Position numbers and translations under genes: made by a program. 64,000 nt of DNA from Isoetes taiwanensis (lineage: Eukaryota; Streptophyta; Lycopodiopsida; Isoetales; Isoetaceae). The number at the start of each line of letters is the position of its first letter. Position 1 is the stretch's first letter. Shown piece after piece: positions 34,600-45,308 of this stretch. Location: NCBI GenBank assembly GCA_021234155.1, contig JAJEKV010000005.1, positions 13,805,449-13,869,448 of the forward strand. The letters are read 5' to 3'. The notes beneath the pieces were generated by a model that was not told the DNA's origin, did no database searches, and saw only the letters and a program-made list of their open reading frames with translations.

Positions 34600-36590
34600 T
34601 TTCATTGTAGATGCCTTGCTCAAGTGCCATCCGCCAACAAGAAATGTGTATCTAACCGAAGATATAAGCTTAGAGACGCCGCAAAATACTCTCTGAACGT
34701 TCTATAAACAACCCACTTTTGATATGAATAATGGTTCTGTTCAGATTTGTAGACCAACTATGTTGTTGTTTATGCAGCTTATTGTTACACATAATATCTC
34801 CTATGTACTAAAATTATCTGTACATATTCTATAATAGAAGATAAGCAAGATTTATTTAGCTGTTCTACACATGAACTACGCACTCTGATAATGTGAGGTC
34901 GTTTTTGTGGTAAAAATTCATTCTTGGTCTCCTTTATTACTTCTCTCCTTGCATTATTATTGTTCTTTATTTCTGATACCCCTCTTGATCTGTTCCAATT
35001 CTACTACCATAATTATTGCCCTAATGCTCGGGGGATGTTGTTTAATTCTTTGCAATTGATAAGAAGCTGCAATCAGAATAGACTGTTGCTAAGATGGCAA
35101 ATAAATTCTCCTTTGTAGCATTTTAAAAGTACCAAGTGTGTGTTTTATTAAAGATACAAGAGGCGATTATTGAACATTTTGATTCTTGTGATACGATGCA
35201 CAATATCCCTCAAGTACGCTTCAAATGTTTTCTGTGGTATATCCTGGAGTATGTTCAAATGTTTTCTGTGGTAGCTTTTGGAGTTTACATGTGAATGTTT
35301 GTTGTGAAAAGTTGAGGTGACATGGAGATGTTGAGTGTTCCCATAAAGTCACGTGAAATTCTTCTTGATCTTTTTGCATTATAAATGTCACCTATGTATA
35401 CAAGTCTTTGCTATTTGACGCGTTTGTTTTAGTCATTGCATTAATTGTCGATTCCTATAAAATCGAATCTATTAATTTAAATCGCAAGGGATCACAAATC
35501 CCCTTGCAAGTGGGTTTTTTTTTTTTTTGGTTTTTTTTTTTTTTTTTTTGGGGGTCAACTCTTATTCAAATACATCATTGAACCATTGTGAACTATAACA
35601 TTGGCCTTTGCTTTCTAAAGAGTAACAAGGGGTTATTGCATAACCTATAGATATGATTGATATCACATTCTAATCAATCATTAAACGTTCATTCGCACAA
35701 CATCACATTTGCCTAGAAATTATGCCTGACAGAAAGCCCAGCAACGTTGGGCACTTTTTCTAGTGTCTTACATAATGTTAGAACTTGCATGTAACATAAT
35801 GCAACAGAAATGCAACACTGGGCAACACAATGCCATAGCATAATTTGCTATTATCAACCTCCACATAATTTTACTTGTTGGCCTTCATTAACAAATGTTC
35901 TTCATTTTGGACTTTCAGATTCAAGGCAAGATGAGTTTGCCGGAAGTTGGAGAATCGGATGCCATGACCATGCTCACCGCCTGTAAAAGGTGTCTCATGT
36001 ATGGCATGATCTCTCCTTCAGATCCCAGATGCCACAAGTGTGAGAGCAACGTCCTGCTCCATGCTCTTCCTTTGTTATAAGAACAATCCTTACCCTCCAC
36101 AATCCAAAGTTGAACATTGGGTGTCTATGGAGATGTAAAGAACAACTGTACTCCAGTCTTGAAGCAGCAAGAGAATAACGTAAGCAGCAACTGTACTCTA
36201 GTTCTTTCTTATTGTAACTTCTATTTTTAAGATACTTGTTTAAGGATTTCTTATTACGCTTATTTACGATATCGTGTTACGCATATGTAGGTTTTTGCAG
36301 GCAGCTCAATTGGGTGGAAGGATACATTTGTTGCTTATGAAGCCCAAAGGTTTTGAGAGTCCTTAGGCACAACTTAAACAATAGTATAGGGTTTATTCTT
36401 GAATTCGTTCACTACTTGCGGCATAAAGAATGTAGGAGCCCATACTTCCTCTACTTGCCGACGTACAAATAGAACCATTTTGCTTTCTAATTAAATGCGA
36501 GGTTTTGAAAGGTGGAATAAGGTTCTTTCCTACGACATTAGGCATGTCGCCGGACAAATTTACAAAATAAAAAAAACATGCAAATACACC
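34600..36590. other. No supported gene
   Basis: There are short frames only. A poly-T/poly-G stretch occupies 35,514-35,553. Around 35,215-35,275 a short block with tcaaatgttttctgtggta is duplicated. Confidence 0.4.
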
Positions 36591-36599
36591 CCAGAAGCC

Positions 36600-36960
36600 A
36601 CTTTGGGGCAACCCCTCCGTAGCGCGCACCTTGTTTATTTTTTATTTTTGAAGGAAGACAAGCTTTATTCACCAACTAAAAACTAGAGTAACATAAAATG
36701 CAAAAGACGGATTATAACCCAAAGGGACAAACCGATCCAACCGAAAGCACAACCACCTGCCTATGCAAAAGAATGAATCTGAAGGTAAGTATGCGAGATC
36801 AATACTTTCTTCTCTTGATCAAGAGAAGAACAATTGTAAGCCATAACAATTTTATTTTGCGCCCGCTGAAGAACAATCTCATCTGCAGTATCTACGCCCT
36901 TAAAGTTTTGTCTCCGTGGATGATAAAAGTCAATTCAATTTTATCTAGCAATTAGTCATT
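36600..36960 (+). mobile_element. Possible LINE/SINE 3' remnant
   Basis: Near 36,910 gtctccgtggatgataaaag followed by tcaattcaatttta resembles the 3' tails at 37,893 and 42,481. A degenerate ggccc/aaccgatccaaccg region precedes it. The match is partial. Confidence 0.3.
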
Positions 36961-37892
36961 TCTGCTTAATTAAATACAGCTAAGACAGCAATGCATGCAG
37001 GTTTTATTTAGTAAATAAACGTAGTAGGATATTCTACTACTCCATCTTAGAAATTCTACTTCCGTGACAATGTCTCTTGTGTTTTACTTTCCATTTCCTA
37101 CATTGCTCAAATCCTCATCCACACCTATTTGACTCGAAATTGAAATATTGGAGATCTAAAAATTAAGAAAGACAAAGTAACAAAATGTAAATTTGTCTGT
37201 TTTCCGCCTATAGATAAATTCCAATTTCCAAAGTCTTATGTTTTTCTTCTCCATTCCATGAGAAATCCCACTTCTGTTCATGGGGAGTCGCATGAACAAG
37301 TTAAAATTTCTATTGGTTGATGGCATGATAATTGCATCTACAAGTACTGGAAGGGATAGCAAAATTAGAAATGTAGTCATTCATGTAGAAGTATCATGCA
37401 CTAATTCTTTTAGAAATGGCTATCCTAATTCATGAGAATAGAATAAATGGAAACACCAGGCTCCAGGCTTGTATACATCTGCCCAAAATGACATCTACCA
37501 TGCTGAAAAGAACAAAGTAAGTTATCATCTTGTTGTTCTCTTTGTCTTCAAATTGAGACAGGGAGATGGATTGAGGAGCCATGTCAGGACATGCTTTGTC
37601 GATGCTGCCAAATGGGAGTCGTTGAAGATGAATTCCATACCCAATAGGGCATTCCGGGGTATGATCAAATCTAGGCATGCTATACCGAGTTGTTTCAGGC
37701 CAAGACAGCCGCTACATGTGACATTGAGCACTTCTTTAGTTCAAATGTTGGGATTATACCTTGAGAGGTCATGTATGTGACGGGATCAGCTACAATTTGA
37801 TAGCACTCTTTATTATTACCGCGGTTTTCCTCAAAAAACATTTCAGGATCGGGATTTTTAAACCGAAATGAATAAGTCTGCTCTCTTTTTTT

Positions 37893-37956
37893 GGGTTCCA
37901 TAGGCCGATTGGTCTCCATGGACATTAAAAACCCTATTCTATTCTATTCTATTCTT
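37893..37956 (+). mobile_element. LINE-like 3' tail with (TTCTA)n
   Basis: The sequence gggttccataggccgattgg, then tctccatggacattaaaaa, runs into (ttcta)n. A very similar sequence ends the LINE copy at 42,481-42,540. A short pentamer repeat as tail is typical of some plant LINE/RTE-like elements. Confidence 0.6.
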
Positions 37957-39339
37957 TGGTATTTTTCTACAATCTTTTGATCTTTTAGAAATGATCAACC
38001 ATAGCTCGTAAACGCCAGCTTGTTTTTCTAGATTATTTGATAACTTTTCCTGCTCCCAATAATCATGATTTATCTATTCAGGTCATTCAACACATTAGGG
38101 CAGATTTGGGGTCTCAAATTCCACGTCAGATTTCTTATTCTTCTCCCCAATGCCATGTAGATTACCTACCCTTCATAGTTATAGATTCTCACGGATTTCG
38201 AGAGATTGCACATTTATTGTCCCATTTTCACATATTAGAAACAAATAAAAAATATTTATGGCATTAAACCATCGCGACTACGACTAATAATGATGGCTTA
38301 TTGACATTCACGAGGCAAAGGAATTTGAATATAAAAAAGTGATGGTTGATATTGAAAGGAGGGCGTTGATGATATCCATTCCTCATTGAGAATGAAACAA
38401 GCTTGAGATGCTCTATCGGACTTGTTCCCATATATATAGCGAATACATCTCAAAGAACAAGATGCAAAGAGGTTTGTGGAAGCCCCTAACAAAATCATTT
38501 AAGCTCATATGGATGCACTTAGTACATGCATATACTATGGGTGCATGCACCTCTCAGGGCGCATGCACTTGGTTTTGTTAGAAATGGGACAATTATGAAG
38601 TGAACAAGGCATGGAGAAATCCCGTAAGCATCCAAGGTAGCTTTTTTCATAGAAGCACTGATGGAGGAAAAATAATCACCATCCCTCTTAGATATATGAC
38701 AGAATGGAGATATGATTAATAGCTATGTCAAAATAACTTATTGTGTTGAAGAGGAGGAGATCACTGGAATAGCATCGATCACAGAAGTACCCCTTTAAGG
38801 AAGGGGAAATGTCCATGAAGATGCTAATAAATGCCATTATACTTTGCAATGCAAAGGGTTTATACATTCTTGAAGTACAAAGGTTATGGTGTTTGTGTTT
38901 AGATACCTCTAATACAAGAAGTCTTTGACTACTTTTCACAACAGATTCCTTTAAAAATCTATTGCTATTTAAATTATAGCAAAAATGAGTCTTGAAACTC
39001 TTTTAGTAGTAGAAGAACTCTTTGACTAGTTATCCATTTGATGACCATTTTTTAAGAAAATATGATATATGACATTCTTATATGCAAACATTCATAAAAT
39101 TTATGAACATTGAAGGTCAAAGCCATCCTTGTTTAAAGAGGATCATATGATGCAAAAATCTTCATGCACTAAGTAAATTACATATAAGAAATTAGCACAG
39201 TGTGATCCTTTAAATTAAAAAGTAAATAGAAACACAAATATTGAACTTACAACTTAGCGTAAACAAACAGTATTTTATTTATACTTTTTAAAACATATTT
39301 TAATGTTATTTTTGTATAACATAACATTAAGATGGAACA

Positions 39340-40330
39340 TAGCAAATTTGTATGGCGTGACCTACTTTCTTGTTTGCTGTTAAATTATAAACACAAGTAC
39401 CCATTCAATAGCCTCCCATTTGCATGTGAAGTTCTAAGCCTATTTCAAATAGCAAACACCTTTTTAATAAACCAACACTTTACATACTAACACTTTACAC
39501 TTTAAATAAGATATTTCTTTCTTTCCTTTTACTTGAAAGCTATTTTTTTTTCAAGATGGATCACACGAAGCGAATAATACATATGCAAAAAAGGGACACA
39601 CACTAAATTAGCATGGTGTGATCCACTTTCTTATTTGTTGTCAAATTAAAATTAAACACAAGTACCCCTTCTCATTTAATGCTTTACCACTCCAAGTGCA
39701 TAAAGTTATTAGTCCTTTTCAAAGAGCATATCTTTTTTTAAGAAAGATCACATCAAGCGAATAATACATATGCAAAAAAAAATAGAACACAATCATTTCA
39801 CATGGTGTGATACGCTTTCTTGCTTGTTGTCAAATTAAACTTAAACACAAGTACCCCTTCCTCTTTGCATCTAAAATACTTTACCAACTCTATTAGTACA
39901 TAAAGTTATTAGCCCTTTTCAAAAAGCAAACACTTTATCAATAAATGAGCACGTCACATATCCACACTTAACTTCAAATAAGACACATATATATTTCTTT
40001 TATTAAAAGATAATCAAAGTAATTTTACTATAGGAAGTCATCTTTTTCCAAGAAGATCACACCAAGCGAATTTTGTATAAGCTAAAAGGTTGGAATATAC
40101 TAAATTCGCATGGTGTGATCCACTTTCTTGTTTGTTGTCAATAGATAATAACACCAAGTCCCTCATCAATAGTCTCCCATTTGCATATAAAATATGTATC
40201 ATTCCAAGTTATATTATGTTTTATGAACTAAACTTTTTCAAAGAGGATCCCAAAGCAAAATACAAATACTTAATCAATAAGCCAACACTTTACCAACAAC
40301 CAAAGCTTTATTAAATAAGATTTTTATGTT
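39340..40330. repeat. Four-copy diverged tandem repeat (~200-310-bp units)
   Basis: Each unit begins (c)atggtgtgatccactttctt gtttgttgtcaaatta and continues aacacaagtacccctt, then a short variable part, ttattagcccttttcaaa and caacactttac. Copies start near 39,354, 39,614, 39,799 and 40,110. Between units lies gatcacaccaagcgaataa tacatatgcaaaaa. Its first part is the inverse of the unit start (cgcttggtgtgatc), so each unit is bracketed by inverted motifs. Confidence 0.85.
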
Positions 40331-40459
40331 ATTTTATCAAACCTAACAATGTTTCCATATGTGACACTTTGAGTTAACTGATCCAAAGGCTCATGAAAGC
40401 GACATTTTATACAATATGTCTTTGGAGCTTTTGTGTCGTGGCATTAGTAAACACCTCTA

Positions 40460-42055
40460 ATGGAGCAAATATTTTGTAACTCATTTTTTCAACAACCTTG
40501 GATGCACGTCTTATCAAACATTTCTTCATTGCAAGGACACCATTCTCACAACTTTGAGGCTTGCACAATTCGCTTAAAAGAGGTCATGGGACGACTTTCA
40601 AGCTCGGCTCCCACAACTTTACAACGTAAAACTAGATGCCCATTGCCCTGAATGTATATCTTGAATAGTTCTACCTATTCATTGCGTATGAATGTCGCTC
40701 CGACGATGTAACTCCATAGTCACCCTTCGTTAAGGATAGCATTCTCACTCACGAGCCTATGGATAGATATCCTTCCACCGTCATGCCTTTATTGTTTTGT
40801 AAGTGATGAACTGCAGAAGCAATATAGGAGTACTAGGAGCAATGATGGACGCAATTAGAGATACAGATCGGTCATTGAATTGTAAGAATGAATGGCATGG
40901 AGCAATACGATGAATGGGAAGAGCTGAAAAGTAGGAAAACTTCAGAATGAAAATTTGGGTAGTAAAAACATGGCATAGCGTAACGTTTGCTTGTCATTTA
41001 TCGACTCGCCGTTGTTGCTTAACTCTATGCTTCGCCCATAAAAAAACACGCACACTATTGGAGACTTGGATTCCAAATGAAGAGTGAAGGCGGAGAGGAT
41101 GTACATAGCGGCGCTACTGTGAACAATGGAAATCTTGGTGCCAAAATTTGATAAGGTGGTTGGTGCATGTGGGCATGTGCACAGTAGGCAGGAAAAGTAG
41201 CCATTATTTTATGATTTTCAAAAAATGCGGGCCATTAATGTGGTTGCAATGAATGCACAAACATGTCCTATGAAATTTCGCCATGTGGATGCCAAGTAAG
41301 CCTGCTCCTCTTTCTACTTGCCAACTAATACTGACTTTGGAAAAAAATGCGCAAACATCATTGGTCGTGAGAAACATGACGTGGAATTCTGGCATCCAAG
41401 TTATGGGCCATTTTGAGACCCCAAATCCGCCCTAATGATACATTCATAGAAGACTGTCTAAAAAGTGTCTCACCGTCTATCCCTAAAGAGTATTTATATG
41501 TATATTTATTCAAATGGACTCACACCTGTCAATTTAACTTTTTGTAATATGTGATCTCTTTTGACATACTATAAGAATACAGAAGTGGATTTGATATTTA
41601 TATCATATCTTGGACATCTAGAATGAAGTTGAGCGGTACAAAAAGCCATTTTAGCTCGAGCATTTGAGGTAAAATCCATAATCCCCTTCCAGATTCTTCT
41701 GTAGGAGACATGTTTCTTACATTTACAGTGCGTAGCACTCGACTGCCACATTATCTACTTCTAGAAGAGAGTTGGTATGGGCAATGAGTGTCTCCCAACA
41801 TGGCTTATACAATGGTCATGGGCCCGCAGCGCCTCAAAGCATATTGGAAGGCGAGGCGAGCTCAATAGTTCTCCCAATGAAATGTGCAGAACACATGTGC
41901 ATACAGGTGGAAACTAAAGAGGATCACCATCACTTACTACAGTACTTTGATGCTTCCTCAGCAAGCTTTAGGATACTAGTGCCCTAGAATAGGTCAAGAC
42001 ATTATAATATCCCACTTCAAGTCAATCCCATGTTTACATGGGGTCCACAGCACTA
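40460..42055. other. No supported gene
   Basis: The frames at 40,460-40,651 and 41,772-41,987 are short with no recognised motif. Nothing else stands out. Confidence 0.4.
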
Positions 42056-42059
42056 TCTA

Positions 42060-42540
42060 CGTACACATTTATTACTAAAAAAGCATAGAATGATAGCATC
42101 AATTCGCACAGGTGCACATCCTCTGCAAATTTAGACAGATAGACTATGTCGGTATTGTTATTGAGGCCAGGCCATCGAAGACGAATGCCACACACTAAAG
42201 TAATGTCCGACGTTCACCACATCCGAGCCCGTGATGTTGAGGCTAACTAGCCGCTTCATGTGTTTGTTGAACACAACTTCAAGGGTTTGTTGGAATCTTT
42301 TTCCAATGGATGCACACACTCGCTATGTCCCCAAAACATGGCTCGAGATTAAAATGCATCATAATGTATCAATTGTATAGTCTCTCACATACATATTCTG
42401 CCCGTGTTTCTCCCTTGAAAAACCTCTACGGGGAGTTTTCAAAGCCTAGCAGAAATAAAGCTTTGTTGTATTCTTTGTTCGGGTCCCATAGGCCAATTGG
42501 TCTCCGCGGATGTTAAAAATCAATTTAATTCAATTCTGAA
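42060..42540 (+). mobile_element. LINE 3' end with tail
   Basis: MIASIRTGAHPLQI (about 42,087) matches the LINE coding end at 3,260. Decayed coding sequence follows. It ends at 42,481 with gggtcccataggccaattgg, tctccgcggatgttaaaaa and an aattc-type tail. Two independent features, coding end and tail, support a single LINE copy truncated at its 5' side. Confidence 0.6.
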
Positions 42541-42919
42541 ATAAGTTCACACTAATTACAAAATGTATTAAAACAAGATTGCAAATTTAGCGGGAGTGTT
42601 GCAGCACTTCCGTTCCAAAGATTCCCTTTTAAAAGACACCATGCTCCTAAAATTGAGGTCTGGTTTGGTTTGGTTTCCCTGCGTTTTGGGTAAACATTAG
42701 ATCACAACTTTGTTTTTGTAAAAAAGGAAACTTAAAACTGGCAAAATATAGACATGAATATAAAATCACTGAAAGCAAGATATCAAAAACACTAAAATAG
42801 AGAAGAAAGAATATTATTATTATTTTTTAAATATTTTAGTACATCAATTTTGGCAATATTTTATAGCTAATAATAAATAATTTAGCATGAAACACGTGAA
42901 AGATCCAGATCATAGTCTT

Positions 42920-45150
42920 CGTCATTTTTCTTGTTGTCCCAACATCATCTTTCTCTATTGTCTTCTCCCTTTGTGGTGATTTACCACGAACTATTTCTTC
43001 CTTGTCCTTGGGAATAGTAGTTAGAGCTACTTCTTTCAGCTCTGCAAAGGTGGCTTCATCGTCTAAAGAGCCTGTAAAAGGAGGCTATATCTTTGAGGAC
43101 GTCATCTTACCATAATCAGATGAAGATTTGGCCTTTAACTCTCGATTCTCGCCTGGTAGAGTAGGTAAGGCAGCCAATCTCATCTTCACAAAGTTCACAG
43201 CCTCCTTATCAATATCCACGGCTACATAATTGTGACCCTTCTTAAGTGCACAGACGATGGTAGTACCAGAGCCAGAAAAAGCATCAAGCACCCAATCTCC
43301 TAGACGTGAGAACATGTCAAGAAGATAGTTGATGAGTTTATGTGGTTTCTGATAGTGATTCACTATGCTGCCTTGTGCACTTGGGTCCTGCATTTTTTGC
43401 AACACCGCTAGAACCCTAAGACATTAGAGAAATTCTGGCAGGCTGCAGTGTTGAAGTGTTCCATGGTTCTCTTCCCGTCAAAACTTCAGTAAGCAACATG
43501 GAGATATTCCACCTTGCTGAGCAAATTGGGTCCTCCACCATGGTAATCAATATTAATTTTGTACCTACAAAAATATTAGAGGTACAGTTAGCAACAAAAA
43601 CAAAATAAGGAAACAAAAAAAATGGGACTAAAGATTCCCTATTCCGGAATAAGAAACGTAAGTAAATAGGTCAGCACTTAACCAAGTCCAACTACATACT
43701 AGATAGAGATAAGAAAGTACAAAATAACTGTATTCCAGAATAAGGACTTACCAGACCCAGTTTTCATATCCTGCCTGTATAGGGGACTCGAAATGATTTT
43801 TATATGTGGATTCCACTAGGCGAACCTGCATGGTATAATGGAATACAACGAAATGCCAGTGTTTGGCTGTTGTGATTTTCTTGATGTCGTCGGCAAACAC
43901 ATTAAACTCCGAATTTTTGAACGGCTGGTCGTCATAGCGGCTGTCTTTTAACTTAAAGCCATAAGGCAGGTCTGTTATGACCAACATGAAGTCCTATGGC
44001 TTTACAGTCCGACTAGTTTCATGTCTTTGCTCTTCAACTCCCCGCGCTCAGACATGGTAAATATTTCATTTTGGAGATCCCAAATCTGCACATGTAAACA
44101 ACAGGTTAGCTTTGTGGACAACACAAAATTTGATAGAGCCGAACAACAAAATTTTAGAACATATTCTTATTTTGAAATACAGTTCATGCCGATCTTGTCA
44201 TCTATAAATGCTAGATGAAACCAGTTGTCATGGCTAATGAGTGACTGCCTTTTGTTAGCCTCGTCATATTTAAGACGGCATTTAATAGCACATGCCTCCT
44301 TCAACCCCAATGAGTTTGTTGGTTTCTTGAGGTCCTCTCCGTGCTTTTCGTTGAAGATTACATATTCTCTGTGCATAAACCTGATCTTATTGACGAAGCT
44401 CATTTTCAATTTATACTCGTTGTCAACATTGTGAGTGTTGGCAATGATTTTGGCTTCTTTATCAGTAAGGCCACAGTAAATAGCACAGAGGACGGAAAGG
44501 TACCTCGGGTTCTTCTTCTCTTTATAAAGTTGTCTCCTTGCCTTAAAGCTGTTGTTACCTCCCAGGACATAATCTATGTAGGTGTCTGCATTTTCTCTAT
44601 CATAGTCCCAGGGGTCTGTGCATTGCTCCCTGTTAACGAGGACATATTTTTGCTCCTTATTCTCGTCCTTCCGCGTTCCTTAAGTGGTGCGTGAGATCTT
44701 GTGAACCCTGGAAGTGGCCTCTCACAAGCTTCATTTTTTGGGTGCAGTCTCATGCATGTGACTGGTCGATATATGACCCCCTGCATGAACTTTTCTCTAT
44801 TTATTTCCTCCATTCTTTTGGAGGTCTTATCCACTTTCTTCTCTCTAATGGCGACCCAGATGCTTTTCCTTTTCCCTTCCTTTTCTTTGCTTTCCTTGAG
44901 GGCTTCCACCACTTCCAATTGCTGCACCTTTCTTTTTTTTCGGTCCCTTAGCAGAATTGTGGCTCTTGGTCTGCTAAGTTTTTTGGGTTGCTGCTTTTTC
45001 ATCTCCTCTGAACTTTCTTCTTCTTTATCCTAGCTTGAAGTACCAGCAACAGGGGACCCTTCATCTTCTTCCTCATGCTCGGACTCGCTGATAGTGAAGT
45101 TCTTGTTGTGACTTGAACAAATCCTCGAAATGATGGCAGGTAGGCTTTCC
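42920..45150 (-). pseudogene. Beta-class amino-methyltransferase (N6-A/N4-C type) gene remnant
   Basis: The minus strand gives, in order: an acidic/basic N-terminus (SESEHEEEDEG, then EEMKKQQPKKLSRP; 45,100-44,850); RENADTYIDYVLGGNNSFKA and KEKKNPRYLSVLCAIYCGLT (44,630-44,460); and KEACAIKCRLKYDEANKRQ, then DNWFHLAFIDDKIGMN (to about 44,180). Next are a probable intron ending acatgtgcag, then MLVITDLPYGFKLKDSRYDD (43,987-43,930, motif IV-like DLPYG), a KHWHFVVFHYTMQVRL block, and after an intron YHGGGPNLLSKVEYL-type sequence (43,560). The end is SRLGDWVLDAFSGSGTTIVC, then GHNYVAVDIDKEAV (43,300-43,190), the SAM-binding motif I. Motif IV preceding motif I is the beta order. TAG codons at 45,032-45,030, 43,996-43,994 and 43,087-43,085 plus a frameshift break it; frame stays open beyond the last TAG to about 42,920. 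Substrate is unknown. Confidence 0.7.
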
Positions 45151-45308
45151 TTGTTCTGTAATGCAAGGTATATTGTACAAACTTTTGGGTTGCACACTTA
45201 TGATTCTGAAGAAAGCCACATCAATTACTATAAAGCCCTGTGGAGTCTTGAATGACGGCCTCCCAACCTATCCATCTTGCCCGACAACTTCAGAAACTTC
45301 TTTAATAT

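Noticed and set aside
44691-45033. Plus-strand frames of 86 and 110 codons
   Set aside because: They are antisense shadows of the methyltransferase N-terminus.
42920-45150. Reading the methyltransferase TAGs as recoded or edited codons
   Set aside because: U-to-C editing that removes stops is known from fern and hornwort organelles, not nuclear transcripts, and the gene also has a frameshift.
42920-45150. Bacterial contamination as source of the methyltransferase
   Set aside because: Intron-like GT..AG gaps, AT-rich plant repeats on both sides and no bacterial neighbours argue for a nuclear location.
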